Shown piece after piece: positions 35,801-44,810 of a stretch of DNA of 64,000 nt (position 1 is the stretch's first letter; every line of letters starts with the position of its first letter). Origin of the DNA: Streptomyces venezuelae. Lineage in GTDB: Bacteria; Actinomycetota; Actinomycetes; Streptomycetales; Streptomycetaceae. The notes beneath the pieces are model-generated. The model was not told the origin of the DNA. It searched no databases and saw only the letters and a list, made by a program, of their open reading frames with translations. Made by a program: the position numbers and the translations under genes. The stretch lies in contig NZ_CP029192.1 in the NCBI RefSeq assembly GCF_008642315.1, forward strand, positions 8,432,001 to 8,496,000, written 5' to 3'.

Positions 35801-38800
35801 CGGTACCGGACGTGACGACCCTCCCCGAGGCGCTGCACCGCGCCGCCGCCACCGCCGAAGGCGGCATCCTGCTCGTCGACCAGCAGGGAGAGGAGCGCGA
35901 ACTGGCGTACGCGGCGCTCGCCGACGACGCCGGACGGGTGCTCGGCGGACTGCGGGCGGCCGGCCTGACCGCCGGTGACCGCGCCCTCCTGCAATGCCCC
36001 GACCACCGTGACTTCCTCGTCGCGTTCTGGGCCTGCGTGCTCGGCGGCATCGTTCCCGTACCGCTGGCACCCGTCTCCCCGGCCCAGGACGGCCCCGCCG
36101 TCGACCGGCTCGCCGGAGCCCTGGAACTCCTGGGCGCGCCGATCGTCCTGACCGACACCACGACCGCCGCCGCGGTCGAAGAGGCCGCCGCCCACCGCTC
36201 CTGGACCACTCCGGTACGCATCGGCGTCCTGGACGAACTGCGCACCGCGGCCCCCGGCACACCGCACCCCGCCGACCCCGACGACGTGGCGCTGCTGCTG
36301 CTCACCTCGGGCAGCACCGGCGCCCCCAAGGCCGTCGCCCTGCGCCACCGCAACGTGCTCGCCCGCTGCGCGGCCACCGGCGCCGCCAACGGCTTCGGCC
36401 CCGACGACGTGTCCTTCAACTGGATGCCTCTGGACCACGTCGGCGGCATCGTGATGTTCCACGTGCGGGACGTCTACCTCGGCTGCCGTCAGATCCACGC
36501 ACCCACGGCGTGGATCCTGCAGGAGCCGTTGCGCTGGCTGGAGGCGGTCGACACCCACCGGGTGACGCTGACCTGGGCGCCCAACTTCGCGTTCGGCCTC
36601 GTCAACGACCGGGTGGCCGAAGCCGCCGGGGCGGCCTGGGACCTGTCGTGCCTGCGGTTCATCCAGAACGCGGGTGAGGCCATCATGCCCCGCGTCGCCC
36701 GCAGGTTCCTGTCCGCGCTCGCCCCCCACGGCCTGCCCGCCACCGCCATGCGTCCCTCCTGGGGCATGTCCGAGACGTCGTCGGCCGTCACGTACTCCGA
36801 CGCCTTCACCCTCGAATCCACCGGCGACGACGACCCCTTCACCGAGGTCGGCCGTCCGCTTCCCGGTACGACCCTGCGCATCGCCGACGCGCAGGAGCGC
36901 ACTCTGCCCGAGGGGGTACCGGGGCGCCTGCTGGTGAAGGGGCCCACGGTCACGTCGGGCTATCACGACAACCCGGACGCCAATCGCGCCGCGTTCACGG
37001 CCGACGGCTGGTTCGACACCGGCGATCTGGGCGTGCTCCGCGACGGCGCCCTGACCATCACGGGGCGCGCCAAGGACGTCCTCATCATCAACGGCGTCAA
37101 CCACTACTGCCACGAGATCGAGTCCGTGGTGGAGGAACTCGACGGCGTCGAGAACTCCTTCACCGCTGCGTGCGCGGTCCGCGACCCCGGCGCCACCACC
37201 GACGGACTCGTGCTCTTCGTCCACCTGAGGGGCGGTCCGGCCGACCCGGCGGAGGCGATTCGCGAGATCCGCTCCCACCTCGTGCGCAGGACCGGCCTGA
37301 ACCCCCGCCACGTGCTGCCCGTGGACCGCGAGGAGATCCCCAAGACCGAGATCGGCAAGATCCAGCGCTCCAAGCTGCGCGACCGTTTCCACGCGGGGGA
37401 CTTCACCGAGCTGATCCGCGCCACCGACCTCGCCCTGGGCAACGAGCGGACCCTGCCCAACTGGTTCCACGAACGCCGCTGGACCCCGGCCCGGCCGCAG
37501 CAGGGCCCCCGTTCCGATGCCACCGTGCTGGTTCTCGCCGACCGCCTTGGCCTGGCCGACGGCCTGTTGCCCCTGCTCGACGCGGACGGGCGCCGCGCCG
37601 CCCGCGTCGACCTCGGCGAGGAGCGCGCCAGGCTCGCCGCCGGCCACTACCGCGTACGCCCGGACCACCGCGACGACCACGACTGGCTCTTCGACGCGCT
37701 CGACGCCGACGGCCTCACCCCGGGCGAGATCCTCGACCTCACCACCTACGCGCCGCCCGCCACGGAGGGACCGGATCGGCCCGTACCCACCGAAACCGTC
37801 TTCCTCGTCCACCTCGTACAGGCCCTCGACGCCCACCGCGACGAGGACGGCGGCCACCGCACCCTGCGCGTCGCGGGGCGCCACACCCAGCACGCGGTCC
37901 CCGGAGACGAGCCCGACAGCGACCGGGCGGCCCGCCTGGCCCTGCTCGTCAGCCTCCTCCAGGAGATCCCCTGGCTCACCGGCTCCCACCTCGACCTGCC
38001 CGACGACGGCACCCCCGGCACCGACCTGCCGCACCTGCTGGCCGAACTGACCGCCCGCCCCGGTGAGCCGGAGGCCGCAGTACGCGACGGTCGCCGCCTC
38101 GCCCCGCGCATCGCCCAACTGCCCGCCGTCCCCGCGGAGTCGGGTCCGCCGCTGCGGCACCGAGGGGTGTACGTCGTCACCGGCGGACTCGGCGGGCTCG
38201 GCGCCGAGATCTGCGCGCATCTGCTCGACGCCTACGACGCCCGGCTGTTGATCCTAGGCCGCACCCCGCTGCCGGAGGATGCCGGGACGACGGCCGACGA
38301 TCCCGTGGCCCGCGCACGCGTGGAGACCCTGCGGGCGCTGCGGGCCCGTGGCGGCGACGTCCTGTACGCCGCGGCCGACGTCTGCGACGCCGAGCGGACA
38401 CGTGCCGCCCTGGACCTGGCCCGGGCGCGCTGGTCATGCGAGCCCGACGCCGTGCTCCACCTCGCGGGCGGCTTCCGCCAGCAGTCTTTCCTCACACAGA
38501 GCGTCGACGAACTCGCCGAAGTGCTCGCACCCAAGACCACCGGCACGCAGGTCCTCGTCGACTGTCTCGCCGAGGGCGGTGGGGAGACCGTTCTGATCGG
38601 CTTCTCCTCCGTCAACGGCGCGCTCGGCGCGGCGCTGGCGAGCGGGTACGCGGCCGCCAACGCCCACCTGGACGCCAGGGCGCACCGGTCGGAGGGCCTG
38701 CGCGTCCGCAGTCTCGCCTGGAGCCTGTGGGAGGAGACCGGCATGAGCAGGGGCCGTCACCTCACCGAACCCAGCCGCGCCCGCGGCTACCACCCCATCG

Positions 38801-39363
38801 GCCGCGGCGAGGGACTGCGCGCCTTCCTGCACGCCCTGCGGCACGACCGCCCGCACGTACTGATCGGCCTCGACGCGTCCAAGCCGTTCATCCGCAGCCG
38901 TCTCGACGCTCCCGCGCGACTGGTCCACCGCCTGAGCGCCCACACCCCGGCACCGCAGGCGCAGTCCCCGGCAGTACTGTCCGACCGCTACGGCCACCCG
39001 ACGAGCTGCGTCCTGACCGAGGCCGGGGGAGAGTCGCCGTCCGGCGCCGCCGGCGCTCCGGCCGGCCCGACCCAGGAACTGGTCGTCCGCACCTGGCGCG
39101 ACGTCCTGCACGTGGACCGCGTGGGCCCGCACGACAACTTCTTCGACCTCGGCGGACACTCGCTCCACCTCGCCCGCGTGCACAACCTCCTGGAGGCGGC
39201 CCTGGAACGGGAGTTCTCGATGGTCGACCTCTTCCGCCACCCCACGGTCGCGAGCCTCGCGGCCTTCCTGGAGACCCCCGCGACGCCGCCTCCCACCCGA
39301 GCCGCGGCCCAGGCGCGGGCCGACCGCCGCCAGTCCGCCCGGAGCCGCCGACGCCCGCGCTGA
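32875..39363 (+). CDS. Hybrid synthetase: C-(dead A)-acyl ligase-KR-PCP
   Basis: A 2,162-residue protein with an unusual plan. The C domain (about 20-450) has HHIVTDGW near 143. Residues about 455-920 resemble an A domain but have lost A3, A5 and A7, and the A10 Lys is His (AGHLDE), so it cannot adenylate. A second, intact adenylate-forming domain (about 985-1510) has LLTSGSTGAPKAV near 1142, FNWMPLDHVGG, SWGMSETSS, FDTGDLG and PKTEIGKIQ. It looks like the acyl/hydroxy-acid ligases of PKS loading modules rather than an amino acid domain. A ketoreductase has VVTGGLGGLG near 1766 and S-x-N with YAAAN near 1910-1922. The PCP Ser is about 2096. Activation of a keto acid followed by KR reduction to a hydroxy acid is one possibility. 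The GTG at 32875 follows GGAG. Confidence 0.85.
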   Translation: MSLAEHPEPTTHADAGPLRFPASYAQQRMWFFHQLQRDNPYYNIPLALRWTGRVDVAALRSALAQVVARHEILRTTFATEDGEPLQVVAPSGTVALETADVPPERERQWALDWVDRPFDLTGGPLLRAALVTTGPDRHLLVLCQHHIVTDGWSLNLLTRELTAFYREHLTGEPTGLPELEIQYADFAEWQRDRLEGPELERQLAYWRTQLAGDLPALELPADRPRPDEQAFRGARVDLTLPAELTEALTALGRTHRATLFMTLFAGVSALLHRYTGQDDVLIGSPVAGREQVETEALLGLFVNTLVLRADLEGEPSFAQLLGRVRQMCTDAFAHQDVPLDKLVEDIQPERDASRTPLFQTLFALQSGPDTERALPEAQLRAEALPRASTRFDLEFHLWLDAGQLRGTIVYSTDLFDESTVRGLTGHLHRLLAEAVRTPERPVADLPLDDTAALPAPAALAPDTVPARLGAQTLRTPHATALTTDTDRYAYEDLAERVEATAVRLRSHGVRHGQRVAVCLPPGDTSVTTALALLRLGAVWVPLESALPEAAAHAFLADSETRLLLTTGAPPWPLTLPTLDLADLPAAEGAREPETPLVRPDDPAVVVHGDHGPVPVTHAQLCDTVDWLQRRTPLTADDTVLHHRPDALLSAVHALLWPLLHGASAHAAGSAEHTSATVAFLPPTALATAPARLRLVLTDGGRLTARLAGRFHARGDAELHRLWPLPEAGGYAAALHCAPGLTDQELSNAEPGNRPVVPVDTRSRPLATGIPGPLHAPGSRQPVTWRGRLLPAGRLSLDDTADRLRRDGRSAAPADIENALLREESLAACAVLPLTTTDGVEELVAYVVPTGPFHPARLRAHAAALLPAALVPGSYVAVTSLPRTRAGHLDEAALRALPVLDEELIRRWEDALPSAKVTLTEDTAAIPQDRVHTDIPGQFTDRPADDGDPARTTDSAAPHTAPGDDTRPALFTGPGSAVPDVTTLPEALHRAAATAEGGILLVDQQGEERELAYAALADDAGRVLGGLRAAGLTAGDRALLQCPDHRDFLVAFWACVLGGIVPVPLAPVSPAQDGPAVDRLAGALELLGAPIVLTDTTTAAAVEEAAAHRSWTTPVRIGVLDELRTAAPGTPHPADPDDVALLLLTSGSTGAPKAVALRHRNVLARCAATGAANGFGPDDVSFNWMPLDHVGGIVMFHVRDVYLGCRQIHAPTAWILQEPLRWLEAVDTHRVTLTWAPNFAFGLVNDRVAEAAGAAWDLSCLRFIQNAGEAIMPRVARRFLSALAPHGLPATAMRPSWGMSETSSAVTYSDAFTLESTGDDDPFTEVGRPLPGTTLRIADAQERTLPEGVPGRLLVKGPTVTSGYHDNPDANRAAFTADGWFDTGDLGVLRDGALTITGRAKDVLIINGVNHYCHEIESVVEELDGVENSFTAACAVRDPGATTDGLVLFVHLRGGPADPAEAIREIRSHLVRRTGLNPRHVLPVDREEIPKTEIGKIQRSKLRDRFHAGDFTELIRATDLALGNERTLPNWFHERRWTPARPQQGPRSDATVLVLADRLGLADGLLPLLDADGRRAARVDLGEERARLAAGHYRVRPDHRDDHDWLFDALDADGLTPGEILDLTTYAPPATEGPDRPVPTETVFLVHLVQALDAHRDEDGGHRTLRVAGRHTQHAVPGDEPDSDRAARLALLVSLLQEIPWLTGSHLDLPDDGTPGTDLPHLLAELTARPGEPEAAVRDGRRLAPRIAQLPAVPAESGPPLRHRGVYVVTGGLGGLGAEICAHLLDAYDARLLILGRTPLPEDAGTTADDPVARARVETLRALRARGGDVLYAAADVCDAERTRAALDLARARWSCEPDAVLHLAGGFRQQSFLTQSVDELAEVLAPKTTGTQVLVDCLAEGGGETVLIGFSSVNGALGAALASGYAAANAHLDARAHRSEGLRVRSLAWSLWEETGMSRGRHLTEPSRARGYHPIGRGEGLRAFLHALRHDRPHVLIGLDASKPFIRSRLDAPARLVHRLSAHTPAPQAQSPAVLSDRYGHPTSCVLTEAGGESPSGAAGAPAGPTQELVVRTWRDVLHVDRVGPHDNFFDLGGHSLHLARVHNLLEAALEREFSMVDLFRHPTVASLAAFLETPATPPPTRAAAQARADRRQSARSRRRPR

Positions 39364-39415
39364 CACCGGCACTCGAAACCCACCAGCGACCGAGGAGGTG
39401 GCCTGCGGAGCCCGG

Positions 39416-42400
39416 TCATCCGGTGAGCGCGGCGGCGAGCTGGGTCCGCGAGCGGATGCCGAGCTTCCGGTAGACCCGGCTCAGCACCGTCTCCACGGTC
39501 TTCACGGAGATGAACATCCGCTGCGCCGCCTCCTGATTGGTCGCGCCCGCGCGCACGAGCTCGGCCAGGCGCAGTTCGTGCTCGGTCAGACCGTGCACCG
39601 CAGGCCCGCCGGGGGAGCCGGGCGCGGACGCCCGGCCCGTCAGATGGTCCAGATGGCCGACCGCGAGCGCGCTCCACGGGCGCGCCTGAGCACCGTCGAA
39701 CAGCTCACGCGCACTCTCCCACGCGGAGCGCGCCGCGGCGGCCCGCCGTCTGCGGCGCTCGACACGGCCGCGCAGCAGATGCGTGCGGCCCTCCTCGACC
39801 GGCAGACCGAGTCCGGCGAAGACGTCCGCCGCGTCGGCGAGCAGTTCCGCGGCCTCTTCGCCCGCGCCGCCGAGATGACGGCAGAGCCCGCGAGCCCTCG
39901 TGAGCGAGGCCCGCAGGGCGGCGTGCGCGGGGTGCGGGCCCACCCGCTCCTGCATGTGTTCCAGCAGTTCGTGGGCTTCGTCCATGCGCCCGCTGAGCGC
40001 GTACGCCTCCACGGCATCGGCCTGCCAGCGCAGCAGGGCCGGATCGATCGCCCCGGACCGGGACTCCAGTTCCGCTACCTCGGCCAGGGTCCCGGCGGCT
40101 TCCTCGACGCGGCCTGTGTGCAGTTGGGTCGCCCCGAGGATCCAGAGACCGCGCGCCGTGTGCAGGGCGTCGCGTTCCTCGCGGGACGCGCGTACGCCGT
40201 GGGCGGCGAGACTCAGCGCACGCGCGAAGGTGCCGCCGCAGGTCTGCGCCAGCGCGGCGGTGTACCAGGCGGGACCGGGGGACAACCCGGCGGCCGCCGT
40301 GAGGTCGACGGCACGGGCCGACCAGTGCAGCGCCTGTCCGCAGGCGCCGCGCCCCGCGTCGACCTCGGCGAGGCTGCGCCACAGATCCACCAGGTCCTCA
40401 GCCTCCCCGGACTCCTCGGCGACCGGAAGCAGCGGAAGGAGGAGCTCGCGGGCCTCGGCCGGCCGGGCGTCGAAGACCGCGTGGCGGGCGGCGAGGTACT
40501 GCGGGCTGTTCCGTATGCCCAGCCGCTCCGGGGGCACGTCCAGCGCGAGGGCGCGCTCCAGCGCGGAGGACGCCGCGTCGAGACGGCCCAGGACGCGCTG
40601 CATGCGGGCGGTCATCGTCAGCGCCGCGGCCTCCAGCGGTACGGCACGGGCCTGTCGGGCGAGCGTGGTGGCGACCTGGGCGTGGTGCAGGGCCCGGGCG
40701 AAGTCGTCGCCGGAGACGTTCTCCTGGACCGCGGCGCGCAGTTCGACGGCGGCCAGCAGCGCGGGATCGTCGGCGGCGGTCCCGCGGGCGGCGGCGAGCA
40801 CCGGGCGGATGCCCGCGGTGTCCTGGCCGTGCGCGTCGACGACGGCCAGCAGGGCGTGCACCTGCTGGGCGGCGGTGCCGTGCTCCGCCACGATCCGGTC
40901 CGCCGCCAGCCTGGTCAGGGTCGCGGACCCGGCGGCCGCGGCTTCCCGCGCGGCCTCGGCGAGGCGGTCGAGGCGCAGGCGGGGCCGGTCGGCCGGCGTG
41001 AGGCGGGCGGCGAGGAACAACAGCTCGGCCGCGCGCGGGCGTTGCCCCGCCGCCCCGGCCGCGACGGCCGCCTGCGCGGTGTCCTCGGCGACGGCCCGGT
41101 CCGGGGACTCCTGGGCCAGCGCGGTGTGCAGCGCGCGGGCCACGGGGTCGTGGCAGCAGACCGCGAGCGCGCGGTGGGTGGCGGTGCGCCGCTCCCGGGT
41201 CACCGTGGCGGCCGCGGCGTCGGCGAGGGCCGCCGCGGCGAACCGGTGGGGCGGGGCGGCGCCGGCCGGAGCGTGCTGCGGGGTGTCGTCGGCGGCGAGG
41301 AGCCCGGCGTCCAGGGCGTGGGCGAGGTGGTCTTCCGCGTCGCGTCGCCCGCTGTGCCGCAGCAGGTCGACGTCACAGCTGCCCGCGAGCGCCGCGACCT
41401 GGAGCGTGGTGTGGACGTCGGCGGGGACGGAGGCGAGCCAGGCGGCGGCCAGGTCGCGCACCTGGCGCGGCGGGGCGGGCGGTCCTGGGACGGGTGGCCC
41501 TGGGACGAGTGGTCTTGGGACGAGCCGTCCCGGGGCGGGTGGTCCCGTGACGCCGGCCGCGTCGCCGCCGGACCGGTTGTCGGTGGGCAGGGCCTTGAAC
41601 CATGCGTCGAGCAGGGCCCGGTGGCCGCCGCAGTGCCGGTGCACGGGCGCGGCCCAGCGCGTGGGCAGCCCGAGGCGCGCGCAGGCCGCGGTCGTCTCGG
41701 CGAGGTCGGCGGAGGGTACGGGCAGCACGGTCGGGTGCCCGCCGAGCAGGGCGGCCGCGGCACGTGGGTAACCGCCGGTGCGCTCGGCGGCGACGACGGT
41801 GAGCCGTGCCGCAGGGAGCGTACGCACGGCGTACCCGATCAGCGCCGCGCTGGCCGGGTCGAGCCACTGGGCGCCGTCGATCAGGAGGAGGACCGGAGGC
41901 CCTTCGTCGAGCAGCCGCGTCAGGGCCAGACGCAACCGCAGCGGATCGTCGGTGCCGCCGGGTGTCCGGGCGGGACCGGGTAGTCGGACCTGATCCGGAG
42001 GCGTCGTGTGCGACGCCGGAACGGGCACCGGAGAGGTCGGCCCGGCGGTGCGAAGACCAGGGTTTTCGGGCACGGGTCGCATGGATGATGTCGCGGGCGG
42101 GCCGGGCAGGTCGAGGCCGCCAACACCTCGACCCGGAGCCGGTGCCGGGGCCGAGGACCACGGATCACTGGTCCACACCCCATCGGTACCGGCTCCCTCC
42201 GCCCTTGCCGCGCTGAGCAGTTGGACCAGCGCCCCGTGGGCGATGGCCGCGTCCTCCTCCTGTGTACGGACCCGAAGACAGCGTCGAGCCGCCCGGCCGA
42301 GCTCCTCACCCCGCGTCCGCTCGGCCAGCGCGTCGAGAAGGGTGCTCTTGCCCGCACCCCAGGGCCCGCTGACCGCCAGTCGCCCGTGGCGCTCCAGCAG

Positions 42401-42481
42401 CGCGGCGGCCTCGTGGACCACCGCGGCCCAGCCGTCCTGCGCCGCGCCCACGTCGCCGTCCGCGCCCGTCCGTTCTCGCAC
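39416..42481 (-). CDS. LAL-type LuxR transcriptional regulator (large ATP-binding)
   Basis: A protein of about 1,021 residues. The N-terminal P-loop is SGPWGAGKSTLLDAL (about residues 28-42), with a LLLIDGAQWLD Walker B-like segment near 200. A long helical TPR-like middle follows, and the C-terminal LuxR HTH has LTEHELRLAELVRAGATNQE and SVKTVETVLSRVYRKLGI. LAL proteins often activate antibiotic clusters. It is convergent with the rightward biosynthetic operon (52-nt gap). The start is uncertain: GTG at 42481 gives the usual spacing to the P-loop, but no good ribosome site is visible, and longer forms run into DNA that looks non-coding. It is probably the cluster's second regulator and its right boundary. 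Confidence 0.85.
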   Translation of the reverse strand: MRERTGADGDVGAAQDGWAAVVHEAAALLERHGRLAVSGPWGAGKSTLLDALAERTRGEELGRAARRCLRVRTQEEDAAIAHGALVQLLSAARAEGAGTDGVWTSDPWSSAPAPAPGRGVGGLDLPGPPATSSMRPVPENPGLRTAGPTSPVPVPASHTTPPDQVRLPGPARTPGGTDDPLRLRLALTRLLDEGPPVLLLIDGAQWLDPASAALIGYAVRTLPAARLTVVAAERTGGYPRAAAALLGGHPTVLPVPSADLAETTAACARLGLPTRWAAPVHRHCGGHRALLDAWFKALPTDNRSGGDAAGVTGPPAPGRLVPRPLVPGPPVPGPPAPPRQVRDLAAAWLASVPADVHTTLQVAALAGSCDVDLLRHSGRRDAEDHLAHALDAGLLAADDTPQHAPAGAAPPHRFAAAALADAAAATVTRERRTATHRALAVCCHDPVARALHTALAQESPDRAVAEDTAQAAVAAGAAGQRPRAAELLFLAARLTPADRPRLRLDRLAEAAREAAAAGSATLTRLAADRIVAEHGTAAQQVHALLAVVDAHGQDTAGIRPVLAAARGTAADDPALLAAVELRAAVQENVSGDDFARALHHAQVATTLARQARAVPLEAAALTMTARMQRVLGRLDAASSALERALALDVPPERLGIRNSPQYLAARHAVFDARPAEARELLLPLLPVAEESGEAEDLVDLWRSLAEVDAGRGACGQALHWSARAVDLTAAAGLSPGPAWYTAALAQTCGGTFARALSLAAHGVRASREERDALHTARGLWILGATQLHTGRVEEAAGTLAEVAELESRSGAIDPALLRWQADAVEAYALSGRMDEAHELLEHMQERVGPHPAHAALRASLTRARGLCRHLGGAGEEAAELLADAADVFAGLGLPVEEGRTHLLRGRVERRRRRAAAARSAWESARELFDGAQARPWSALAVGHLDHLTGRASAPGSPGGPAVHGLTEHELRLAELVRAGATNQEAAQRMFISVKTVETVLSRVYRKLGIRSRTQLAAALTG

Positions 42482-42740
42482 ACCGGGCACCGTAAGCGCA
42501 CGTCCGCCCGGCCACAACGCCCCCGGACACGACCCGCGTGCCGGACAAGGGAACTCCCTGACACCTGCGCGACCTTGTCGCCCCTCCCAAGTCGTCACGC
42601 GTTCCCGCAGCGGCCGAGAGCAGGGGCCTTCCCGGATACCGCCGACGCCCCGGCACCAGGACGCTGTGGCCCGTCCCGGACTGCGCACCGCACGTCCTCG
42701 ACGGCACCTGTGGAGCCCGGACGGATACCCCGACACCCAC

Positions 42741-42825
42741 GTATGCACAGCCACGCATGCACACCCCCGCATGCACAGCCATGCAGACACAGCTATGCGT
42801 ACGCCTACGTCTGCGCCTACGCCCC
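42741..42825. repeat. Imperfect GCATGCACA tandem repeats
   Basis: About 85 nt with repeated units around atgcac, gcatgcaca, catgcag and tatgcgtacgcctacg, repeated four to five times with drift. They lie in the 428-nt gap between the divergent LAL regulator and secreted protease genes. The rest of this gap shows no gene. The repeats could be regulator sites or simple-sequence slippage. Confidence 0.55.
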
Positions 42826-42909
42826 GACGGCTCGGCGCGCCGCACCACATCACACCCGATCACCCGTCACCGACGGGCCCGCTCTCCCTCCCCGAAAGGC
42901 ACCCACCCC

Positions 42910-44676
42910 ATGCGCTCTCACTCCCACCGGCCGTTCCTCACCGGCCTCGTGGCCGCCGCGGTCCTGGCCGGGCCGGCGGCCGTACCGGCCCCCACCGCAC
43001 ACGCCGAGACCCCCGCACCTCCCTCACCGGCCCCCACGGCCCGGCCCTCGTTGCCCGCCGGACTGCGCGCCGCCCTGGCACGCGACCTCGGCCTCGACGC
43101 CGAGGGAGTCCGGGAACGCCTGGCCGACGAGAGCCGGGCCCAGCGCGCGGCGACGGCCGTCCGCGCCACCGTCGGGGACCGGGCCACGGCGCTGTGGTTC
43201 GACGCGGCCGAAGGCCGCCTGCACGCGGCGGTCACGACGGAACGGGCCGCCGCGCAGGCGAGGGCCGCCGGTGCCGTGCCGCACCAAGCACACAGCACGC
43301 GGGCGGAGTTGGCGGCGACGGCCCGTACCGTCGGCGCGTGGAGTCGCGGGGTGCCCGGCGTGCGCTCGTGGGGCCCGGACGCCCGCGCGGGACGCGTCGA
43401 GGTCGTCGTCGACCCCGCCGTGTCGACCGCGGCCACCCGTGGCCTGCGCAGCAAGCTGGCCTCCCTCGGCGGTCTCATACGCGTGGTCGAGTCCCGGGAC
43501 GTGCCCCGCCAGCAGGGCGGTGACGTGGTGGGCGGCGAGAAGTGGACGCCCGGCAGCGAATCGCCCTGTTCGATCGGCTTCCCCGTGACGCGTACGAGCG
43601 GCGGCGGCAAGGCGTTCCTGACGGCGGGGCACTGCACCAACGACGTCAACCAGCCCGCGTACGGGAAGGACGGCACGCGCGTCGGCACGTCGAACAGCAA
43701 CGGCTCGGGATCGGTGAACGCCCGCGAGGGCGACATGGGGATCGTCGACGTCGACCAGTCGGGCTGGTCACTGGCGGCCAAGGTCGCGGGGTGGGGCAAG
43801 GGGGACGTCGCCGTGACGGGCTCGGCGGAGGCGGTCGTGGGGACGGCCGTGTGCCACTCGGGCCAGACGACCGGGTACCAGTGCGGTGAGGTGACCAAGG
43901 TCGACCAGAGCGTCGACTACGGCAACGTGGTGATCGACGGGCTGTCCTACTCCAGCGCCTGCTCGGCCGGCGGCGACTCCGGCGGCAGTTACGTCACGGC
44001 GGCCGGAGGGCGCGCGGTGGGCTTGCACTCGGGCGGCGGCAGCGCCACGTGCAGCGGCGGGAGCGGCGAGAAGTTCACCATCTTCCAGCCGGTCGGCGAG
44101 GCGTTGGCCAAGTTCGGCGCCCGACTGGTGACGTCGACTCCGCAGCCGGGCGACGTCACCGTCGCGGCAGTGTCCGCGCAGACCGGCGTCACCGGCACCC
44201 CGGTGGAACTGCGCAACAGCGCGGAGGGCGGCACGGCTCCCTACACGTGGAGCGCCTCCGGCCTGCCCGCGGGGCTCTCCATCTCCTCGTCCACCGGCAC
44301 GGTCACGGGCACCCCGACGGCCACCGGCACGTCCCAGGTCACGGTGACCGCGACGGACGCGGCCGGGAAGAAGGGGTCCACGTCCTTCTCCTGGAAGGTG
44401 ACCGCCCCCGGCACGGGCGCCCCGCAGCTGGCGAACCCCGGCAACCAGAACGTCTACCTCGGTCGCCCGGTGAGCCTGCCCCTGAAGGCGACCGGCGGCA
44501 CGGCCCCGTACACCTTCTCCGCGACGAACCTCCCCGCGGGCCTGACCGTCCAGTCGACCACGGGTCTGATCTCCGGCACCCCGACGAGCTGGGGCTTCCG
44601 CAACGCGACGCTGACCGTGACGGACGCCGCGGGCAAGAAGGCGTCGGTGACCGTCATCTTCACGGTCTGGTCCTGA
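42910..44676 (+). CDS. Secreted trypsin-like serine protease with two He_PIG/Ig-like C-terminal domains
   Basis: A 588-residue exported S1-family (streptogrisin-like) protease. A signal peptide (hydrophobic GLVAAAVLAGPAA, cleavage near AHA-ET, about 32) is followed by a pro-region. The catalytic core has TAGHC (His), DMGIVD (Asp) and ACSAGGDSGGS (Ser), with Cys pairs around the His and Ser. Two repeats of about 80 residues close the protein; each has GGTAPYT, LPAGL and a ...GTPT... turn, as in putative-Ig cell-surface modules, and may bind substrate or cell wall. The ATG at 42910 is preceded by GAAAGG. It is a stand-alone extracellular nutrient or developmental protease and is probably not part of the biosynthetic cluster. 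Confidence 0.92.
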   Translation: MRSHSHRPFLTGLVAAAVLAGPAAVPAPTAHAETPAPPSPAPTARPSLPAGLRAALARDLGLDAEGVRERLADESRAQRAATAVRATVGDRATALWFDAAEGRLHAAVTTERAAAQARAAGAVPHQAHSTRAELAATARTVGAWSRGVPGVRSWGPDARAGRVEVVVDPAVSTAATRGLRSKLASLGGLIRVVESRDVPRQQGGDVVGGEKWTPGSESPCSIGFPVTRTSGGGKAFLTAGHCTNDVNQPAYGKDGTRVGTSNSNGSGSVNAREGDMGIVDVDQSGWSLAAKVAGWGKGDVAVTGSAEAVVGTAVCHSGQTTGYQCGEVTKVDQSVDYGNVVIDGLSYSSACSAGGDSGGSYVTAAGGRAVGLHSGGGSATCSGGSGEKFTIFQPVGEALAKFGARLVTSTPQPGDVTVAAVSAQTGVTGTPVELRNSAEGGTAPYTWSASGLPAGLSISSSTGTVTGTPTATGTSQVTVTATDAAGKKGSTSFSWKVTAPGTGAPQLANPGNQNVYLGRPVSLPLKATGGTAPYTFSATNLPAGLTVQSTTGLISGTPTSWGFRNATLTVTDAAGKKASVTVIFTVWS

Positions 44677-44730
44677 CCGCGGCGCGTGACGCGGAGCAGC
44701 ACGCGCCACGCGAGGCCGGAACCGCGAACA

Positions 44731-44782
44731 GCTTCGGCGGCCCGGAGCCCGGCGTGCGATGCGGGCTCCGGGCCGCCGAAGC
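44731..44782. terminator. Strong bidirectional terminator
   Basis: Perfect 21-bp arms (44731-44751 and 44762-44782) around a 10-nt loop sit between the protease (rightward) and a small membrane protein gene (leftward), serving both. Confidence 0.85.
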
Positions 44783-44810
44783 GACACCGGGCTGTGTCAG
44801 GCAGACCCTG

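Noticed and set aside
32092..38220. Very long open frame (2,042 codons) on the minus strand opposite the rightward NRPS/PKS genes
   Set aside because: It mirrors codon positions of the real genes, is Gly/Arg/Gln-rich and has no recognisable domains; this is a GC-bias shadow frame.
42741..42825. CRISPR-like repeat array
   Set aside because: Units are short, drifting and directly abutting without spacers, and no cas genes are present.
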